A stretch of DNA of 64,000 nt from Lumbricus rubellus (lineage: Eukaryota > Annelida > Clitellata > Crassiclitellata > Lumbricidae): NCBI GenBank assembly GCA_945859605.1, contig OX243814.1, forward strand, positions 23,701,686 through 23,765,685, given 5' to 3'. The translations under genes were made by a program, and so were the position numbers. The notes below the pieces were generated by a model. It was not told the origin of the DNA, searched no databases, and saw only the letters and a program-made list of their open reading frames with translations. Position 1 is the first letter of the stretch. Each line of letters opens with the position of its first letter. This document shows, piece after piece, positions 52,501-61,400 of the stretch.

Positions 52501-55451
52501 GTGCATTGCAAGCAACACTTTGTATCAGTCGGTTTTCTCAGATTGTCATGTCAATCGCAAGGCTGCCATCTTCTTGCTCACTTTTTTTATTGCCATCATT
52601 GGAAGCTTCCATTGTTGAAACAGAAATTTGGCAAATGCAAATTCTGTAAAGACTTGACAGTTTCCAGCCAACTATCTTAAACAACCCTTCATGCGAAACG
52701 GTTTGAGTGAAAATTTAAAGTACCTGTTTTGGTGGTTGTTTGAGGCATTCAGCCTATTATTACCAGTGTTCAGATCAATTGTAGTTGGACCTGATTGTTT
52801 GAGGTGTGTGAGTTGCTAATGGATATGTCTTTTTCTGTAGATTGTTCTTTCTGAATTTAACCGGTTCAGAGCTGAAGACGTTCCAGGCCAGTCACGCACG
52901 AAACTCAAGATCGGCACGCTCTTTGAACATGTGCAGGTTAGACTAAAGATGATTGCTTACTCTTTCTTTCACTGTCTGAGCAAGTTTATTGTTTTCTGTC
53001 TTTTGCCAGTCAGTATAAAATGTTCTTTAGTTTTTGAGAGAAAATTTTCATGATGCTTCTTATGATCCCAGTGTTCTGATGGTTTGAAAACGATGACTGT
53101 GTATCATGAAGTAAAATTCTGCTGGTCCAAAAGTTTCATTCGTTCACAATTGCTGTCTCAGCATAGACAGATGTTTAGCTAAAAACCAAGTGCAGCAAGC
53201 ATTATCTCACAACACACCTGCATTTTGTTAGAAGCTATACAAGTGAATTTAGTAATATCGCATGGCATTTCATGATTTTGCTGAGTAAGAGGCTCAGACA
53301 TCCACAATTGACATCTTATAAGCAGTGAAATGAACTTGATTCATTGAGGGAAGTGACCAGAGCTTGAATATTAAATTGGATAAATAAATGGAGTGGTCCA
53401 GTACTAACCAGTCCTTGGACAATATTAAGAGAACATCTGTAAGATTTGTTGGAAGATGGCTGTTCATCTGAATTCTTTTATTTTTGTAGGAGTTATCAAT
53501 CGGAACTCCAAATTTCATCGCGAAAGACAGCGAGTTACACATGGATCAAATCAATCGACTGTGGACGCGGTTTGCTCAAGCGCAGCAGGAGAAGGACATG
53601 GCCATTCAAGCAGAAATATCAAGGTATTCTCATATTGGTCGTTAAACTGTTTTGTTTCGTAAGTCATTAGCTGCATTTAATCTGTAGCTTCTGTGGTTTG
53701 AGATGTAGTGAAAACTGAACAGATTTTGTCTATTACTATGCTTGCACAATAATGTGTTTGAAAACTTGTAAAGTTCTGTAGTTTCTTTCTCTGGCAATTG
53801 CTGCTTCCTGCAATGTTTCAGAATAACTCTGTTATGAAGGGAGAAACATTCCATTCTGACACGATACTTTACTTGTAATTGACCTGAAATTCAGCATTTT
53901 GTGTGTATCATGTTTTATCTGTTTAATTTGATTATTTTTTGTACCTGTTATTTGTTTTATCTGTTTCTTTTGATTATAATTTTTTGCGCTTGTTATTTGT
54001 ATTCTTTAGATGTTTTTGCTGAATGTTTCAGATTAGAGAAACTCAATCGCACGTCAGACAAACTGCTACGAGAGCTACAGACGTGTGGTACTCACCTCGA
54101 TAACATCGAGAAGAGGCTGCTCGAGGTAAGCAGCAGTGATGTGTGCAGCACTCAACGCTTATGCATAGTTAGCGTCACAGGTATCCTGCTGTAATAATGT
54201 ATTGATCAGTGAGAAGTAGCAGCATGACTTTTAACGACTTTTATAACACTACTTCTGTCACTGCAGTTCATAAATTACATTTTGGAATTGAATAGGGTTG
54301 CTGGTTGTCTTTTGATAAGTATCGTATAATAATATGTAGAGAATTGATAAGTACTTTGGCATTTTTACTTGAAGGATTGCTATATAAATGTCCGAATGAA
54401 TAAATTTGTGTACGGCTTAGGATGGTCAGAAGTTTGACGCAATGTCTGCGTCTGAAGCGAAATACTTCTGTGATTCGATGAGTCATCTGCTTTCGATGGA
54501 GCAGAACACGATCCGCAACATCATGTCCGATGGACAGGCGCTCGCTAATGCCGGCTTCCATACAGCACCACTCATTCAAAAACGGTTAGATATTATTCAC
54601 CATGAAGATTCTCCATTGCTACTTGGAACATTCTATGTTATGAAGCTCTGCATTGATTGTTCTGAATTGTTACTGTGCAATCCCTACGGATGATTTATAA
54701 CTAGTTTCCATATCCACGTTCATGGCCGTGTTACGGCGCCACAGAAATTGTCATTATTATTATTATTATTATTACGTCATTTCTTTATTAACATCATTTC
54801 TGAATGTTATTCAATTTCTTATTACATTGGTTCCAAATTGCTGCATTTTCTAATGCTTTCCATTACAAATATTAATGGCATTTCACGCTGTTCAGGGTCT
54901 TGTATGGAATGCCTGTTTTTTTAACACTAGATAAATTTCTAAATATGATTACAAAAACTTATAACAGAGTTTAAGTGTATCATTTTGCCTGCTGGCTTTT
55001 ATTAGAATTTGTGAATTTTATGAGGTGAGAGAAGAGCAACAAGTGGAAATTATCGGTATTATGGTTGGTGTATTTAGGGCATATGGTCATCACCAGAGGG
55101 CTGCTGCACTTAGTGTGACACTGCAGAAGGAGTTTCTGGCGATGGTAGCCGAGAAGGGCTTGGCCCCTCCACCAATGGCCATCGTCACGCGATCTACAGA
55201 GAACATTTCCGATGACACATACGAACAAACAATGCTTTCGCTTCGACACATTCAAAACTGTTTAGAATGGATCAGCAATAAACAGGTTAACGTTTTGTTT
55301 TATTTTGCAACGTTCGCAACTGGTGCAATTGATTCGGTGTAAGACATGAAGTACTGCTATTGTTGTTGTTGCCACTTTTATAGCCATGGTTATTATTTAG
55401 CCATGGTTATTATTTGTTGTCTTTTTATTATCAGGACTGTCATATTATTCG

Positions 55452-55482
<31 letters not shown>

Positions 55483-58400
55483 GACACCAATTTTATAAAT
55501 ACTTTTATGGGCACTGTAGAGGTCTCGAGATTATGATTTCCATGAGGTAGTATTGTTCGTATAATCTCGTAGTTGAAGATTTCTCTACTTGTTGGATGTA
55601 TATGTATAGGGAGAATTAGACAGGATCTCTTATGGGTCAGACTTAGACTCGACTACGAAGGCTGTGCAATTATTCGAGACAACTCATCAAGAGATTTCCA
55701 ACTTTCGCAGTGACGTTCAACAGTGCAAAGCATCTAAGGTGACAACCTTATTAACCATTTATAATTAATCTATCGAAACTTTGTCTTTCTTAGTTTTATT
55801 GGATTGTTCATTCTTTAGTTTTCCAGTTTCTTTGCCTCATGTAATCGCGTCAGTCTACGGTGGTGGAGGCTTTGTGCCAATCTGATCTGTAGGCTTATTC
55901 AGCTCCATCCAAATGTCTTCCAGCAGTGTTCCTTTACTTCCATTTTACTTCCATGATAGTCTATTCCAGAATGTGGGTGTGATCCCGGCAAAGTGACCCT
56001 GATGTGTTATGTTGGAATGGAATGTTTGATGTTTTAAAGCATTGCAACACTATCAACTGAGTTGGTCCAGAACTCTGAATATTTTGCTATCTATGAGCCA
56101 TGGATGAATTATAATATGCATTGTTTGGGCTCTGCCTGTGAGTGTACTGCTGCTGGTTGCTCTTAGTTTTTAGTGCATTGTTTTCATTACTGATGCAATC
56201 AATGTCTGTTCTCAATGGCAGCTAATGTAGTATCTATACCTCGTGAAAAGAGCACTGTGATTAGTTTTTTTTTCTTAAGTGGCATTATATAAATTTCTAA
56301 TTAAAATCACAAACTAAACTGGACAGATTGCTAAACTGGACAGATTTTAATGTTGTTATTTGCTTCCTTCAACTGTTTAAAACTGAATTTGAAAATGACT
56401 TAATAGATTGTTTGTAATATGCATCTTTCAGAAGTCTGTACGAGGTGACCACGTTCGAGTTTTTAACGAGCATATTTCACGCCTGGAGCTCGCCTTCTCA
56501 CATCTATTTGTAAGCTTGCCATTTAGAAATATAATGGAGATTCATCTGTGTGTAGTCTATGTGCAGATATGTTGAATGATATTTACACCATGGCTCCCAA
56601 CAATACAAATTTAATTACATGAAAACATTTAAGTTGCTGTTCAGGAACTAGTTGTGCAGCAGTCTGCATAAGCTGAGCACAGCTGGTTGAATATGAGGCA
56701 ATAGGTGCAGCTGGCTTAAAGCCCTGAAGATGGCAATACAGTTCCTTCACCTGGTCACCTGGTGCCGTCAGCTACTGGAGCTCTGGCGAAAGCCCTGGTG
56801 CATCTTCTTTAGATACACCATGACTATTTTCTTGGCAGAAGATAAGGGGTGGTTTGCCATTGCCTTCCCCCCGTTTGCCATCCGTGCCCGTTCGTTCACC
56901 CTTCCATACGGAAAGGTTACTAACAGGTCGCACCACGAGAAGGTGGGCACGGTGGACTTTGGTTCGCCAGCCCAGGTCGGTTCCGAGTCTACGCTCCAAT
57001 TGGAGTCGTCGGTCGGGTCTCCTCCCCGCTTTACTCAATTGAATGAGTGACTGACAAACCTTTGCGACACAGTTCCTTAGTAGGGGAAATTAGCCTATTG
57101 ATACACATGCCTAAACTCCCCAAATCTAATAGTAGATGTAACTTAATTAAACTATGATACCTGTAAAAAAATTACGATTCTCCAGGTGGAAATATAGGTT
57201 AAAGCAATTTTGCCAAAAACTGACAGTAATGCAGCCTTTACAGTAATTTTTCAAAATTGTCAGATAGCCGGCCACACTGCCTTCACACCAGACTGCCTAT
57301 GTCTTTAAGTTTTCTAGCCAAACAAATACTTGTGTAAATCATGCACTACTGTGTATCAGTATGACCATCTTTACCTGTAGTCTGTTAAAATCATGGTGAC
57401 TTTGGCTTTCAATTGCTGCACGTAAATGGGTCTGCACTGCATAAACACTATGTTCGTTAATATACTGAAACTTGATTTGGCTTTACCGTATTTCTCTCAG
57501 CTCAACTCTAATGTAGGGCATTTTACCCATCTTCTCTGACAAGTTTTTAAATTCTTACCAGTGGCTGTATCTTCATGACATGCGTACATGTAACTCTTGA
57601 TTTCATTTCGATGTTTGTCTGTCATATGTTGCTGTTATTTGCTGAATGCTACTACATGTATAATATTGCTTATTATTGTGTGACACTTTTACATGTATGC
57701 TGATGGTTTGTTTTGTAGAACACAGCTGCATTTCGACTAAATAGTTCAAAGTCATTGAAGGAGTTTATGCTGTTGAATGCTGATCTATTAAAAGAACTGA
57801 ACGGTGTTGAAGACAGAGAGCTTTCTCGTGGCTGGGGTACCCTGCCAATGTCAGCCAAAGAGATTAAAGAGTACCATCAGGTACCACCAGTCCTCTTGAT
57901 ATATATCTTTCAATTTACATGGTGCATCAAGTTAAACAATATCCTGCCACTGATGCTAAACTCTCTGTTTCTACTTATGCCACACTCCCTGTTTATTTAG
58001 TATTTTGTGGATATTTCTAAACTTAAGACATGTAGTACTTTCCTTATGCATATGACTCCTTTGGTTCAAATCCATCTGTGTTGAATCACTCTTCTGTTTT
58101 AAAGTTCTATGAATAGTACAAATTTGTGACTTTTCCATGTATGAATGCCGTATTCAATTTCTTTTGATAGACATTGGATTATGAGATCATGTTAAATTTG
58201 CAATTGCTTTCTTGTTTAGCAGTGATAGTTATAAGTTATATTATGAAGAAAGAACACTGTTTTAGGTGTAACTTTGAGAGTAGTTGTTTCATTGGTCTAG
58301 TCTGCAATGTTGAAACACTTTTCTAAGATGCATTCTGTACAAGGATGAAAAGTTTAAAAAATGTGTTAGCCAGAGTTAGAACAGGGTTTCTTTGATGTGT

Positions 58401-61400
58401 TTATTTTGTGATCACTGTTTACAGAGTCTTGAAGAAGTGCTCCAGTCTGCTGACACACGGCTAAAAGCTGTTCAACAAAAGGCAGAGAGCTTAGTAAAAT
58501 CCAGGCATCCAGCGTCAAGCACAATTCAGGTGACAACAGATATTGAACTTCACAGATTTCATCATATCATAATTATTTGGCTTGTTTGGAGCTGCTACAA
58601 GCACTTTGAAACCTTTTGTTGGCATGTACTACTGTCTGCATTCCACCATTTTTATCCCACAGCCTACCATCCTCAGGTCTTTTCACTGAGCCACGATGCA
58701 AAATCGCTATGGGTCCTCATGGATTTTGTGTTGCTGCTCCTAGGGATGGAGCGCTACCTCTCCAGATGTTTTGCTCTTTTCTTCCATAAGAAGCAACTGA
58801 CAAAGATGTGTATTGATGTTGCAATAAATGCTTCTGACAGAAGGTGCTTTTACTTTACATAATAAAAAATTTGTGATATGATTCGAGTCAGCTTTTCCGA
58901 CTTGTGTATCTGATTAGAAATCTTGAAGATGCGCTGTACCAAGTGCTGATTCATACACATGGTGGCAATTAACGATTCTTTATCTGGTGACTGGCTAACA
59001 ATGCCTGAGATTTGAAAATTATGCATGATTGCAATTTTTCATTAGTTTTTACTGCAACTATTTCCTGTGTCAGGCTTCTTCTGGTGTACTGACCAACCAG
59101 TACAACTGGCTTCAGCAGATTAATCTATGCATGAAGTCTCACCTAGAAAATTCCACAAGAAAAGAAGAGGTCAGAACTGTCTGTTGTTCACATTTTTGTA
59201 AATTAAATGTTTTTGCTGCTCTGTTTAACGTGACAAAATGTGATATAAAATGGGAGCATAATATTGTTACATAAGATACGAAATATTCTTTAACTGACCA
59301 ATTGCGATCCTGTTGTTATTCACATGAAGTTTTTAGAATAATTGTTGGAGTTATACCAAGAATTTTACTCATCAAAAGTCAGTTAGGTGCTTGACTTAAT
59401 TCTTACATGGTACAAACCTGAGTTATGAATGCATTGCGAAAGGTTCTTAAGTTATTCCTTCATGTCAGAAAGAGGCATATTTTAGCATCCATCCAGATTA
59501 TAGAGACCTTACTTAGATCTTAGTCCTTCCCGTGCAGTACTGCACATCGGGCAACGCAGCTTCTCCATTCTCCTCTGTCCATCGCCACTTCTACAGCGTC
59601 CTCCCACGTCATCTTCACACACTGTAGATCTTCTCGTATGGTCTCCCTCCAATTCTTTCTTAGAGAAATATTGAAAAAAATATGCCTCCATTTGCATTAT
59701 ACTTCATTGACATTGTCCAGCAGTACTCGGTAAAACATGTAATTTGTTGATGTTTTCACTATGATTGGCTGTGAATGGAATTTTTGCTCTGACTTGTTCA
59801 GTTCTTCCAAGTTGCTGACCAACTGCAGAGAGAATTAATTGAAGAAGCAAAAGTCATACACGAGTGCATGGCACGCAAAGATGTCAGCATCCAAGATGGT
59901 GAACAGATCTTTCAAGTTTTGCAGGTAAACAGTTGTTTCTCGTTCTGCTGCTTCTTCTCCTGTTAATCGATTTCTTTAATCTTGTAGTCATCTGACAGAA
60001 GTTCATGTTTAAACTCTTGCATATCTGAGTTTTAAAATTCAAAACAGAGAAGAATGGAGGACCTGTATCGCCCAATGTGCACACAGCACGTGGACGGACT
60101 AAGGTCTAAGGTAAGGACTTAATGCATGGCTTTTTAGATCTGTTTAATTGTCTTTGTTAACACCTTTGTGATTATGTATTACATGTGTGTGGCATGTATA
60201 TAACTATATATATATAATATATGGCTGTATATATAATATATATATATATTTCATATGTATAGGTGTATAAATCACCTTTTGATGCAAGTGATAAGCTAAC
60301 TCCTGTTCCAATTTTTACTCCAGTCAAAAATTATTTGAATGTCTTGCTGCAATTCTTTGACTCTGGCTGTCAATTAAGGCTTTCTCTTTTATTGTGTTTT
60401 AACCTCAGTCACTTCTGCTTCAACTTGCTGTACTGGGCTTGATGCTGCTTACATTATAAAGAGTCTAAAGACCTTATAAAGACACTTGATTCACTAATAA
60501 TAATAATAATAATTACGACGATTTATATGGTGCAGTAACACAGCCATGCCGTTACAAGGGCGCCTTAAACTACTCTACTCTCTGTACTCTGAATTGCCAC
60601 TTGTATGCTGATGAAGTGGAGTAGTCACACCTTCTTATCTATTGATTATGATTTCACATTCAACAGTAATTTGTAAATTACTATATCATGCGGTGTTTGG
60701 TTACTGATTTTTGATACAGGATGTAAGTCAACTGTTGGTGGACTTTGATGCGCGAGTTGAACGGTTGCATGCAGAAAGTGAGACAATTGCTTCCAGCTCA
60801 TTACATGGTCAAAAAGGTCTCTTTCCAGTCACCTCAGTCACAGGACTTTGCACCTACAAACAGCCAAGTGTAAGTCTTCTGTCTTAGTGATGAGGGCCAG
60901 TCATGGCTGTTTACTATCTAACAAATGTTTGTCACATGAAATAATTATGTGAAAATATGACTTTGACATAAGAATATTTTCATGTGAACTTATTTTTGCT
61001 ATTTCTCTTGTTTCAGATGAGTGTTTCGGCGGGTGAGGAATGCATGTTACTGGATAGCAGTCAACCAGTGCGATGGCTTGTTCGAAACTCTGCCGGCAGA
61101 GAAGGCCTTGTGCCAGCCATTTGCTTTCGTATACCTCCACCAAGTGTCAGTGTCACAGAATGTTCGCTTGGGTGAGACGTTCTGTGCCTCATGCTCTACC
61201 TGTAGATACTCACTTTACTCAGACTATGTTGTAATGATCAAAATGATAATTTGTTGCGTCAGATAACTTTCTAGGTTTTAGCTTAAAACTTTGTGCTTTT
61301 AGTTCAAGTCCTATTTACGCTAGTTTGGTTTACAGAAACTGGATGGTTGTCCTAGTGTTATACACTTCAGATGGTCTGTAGATTGCCACTAGAAAATTAG

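Noticed and set aside
58530..58862. ORF extending exon 18 into its intron (156-codon frame)
   Set aside because: Homology ends exactly at the CAG|GTGACA donor and the next exon continues the plakin alignment in phase, so the extension is chance readthrough.
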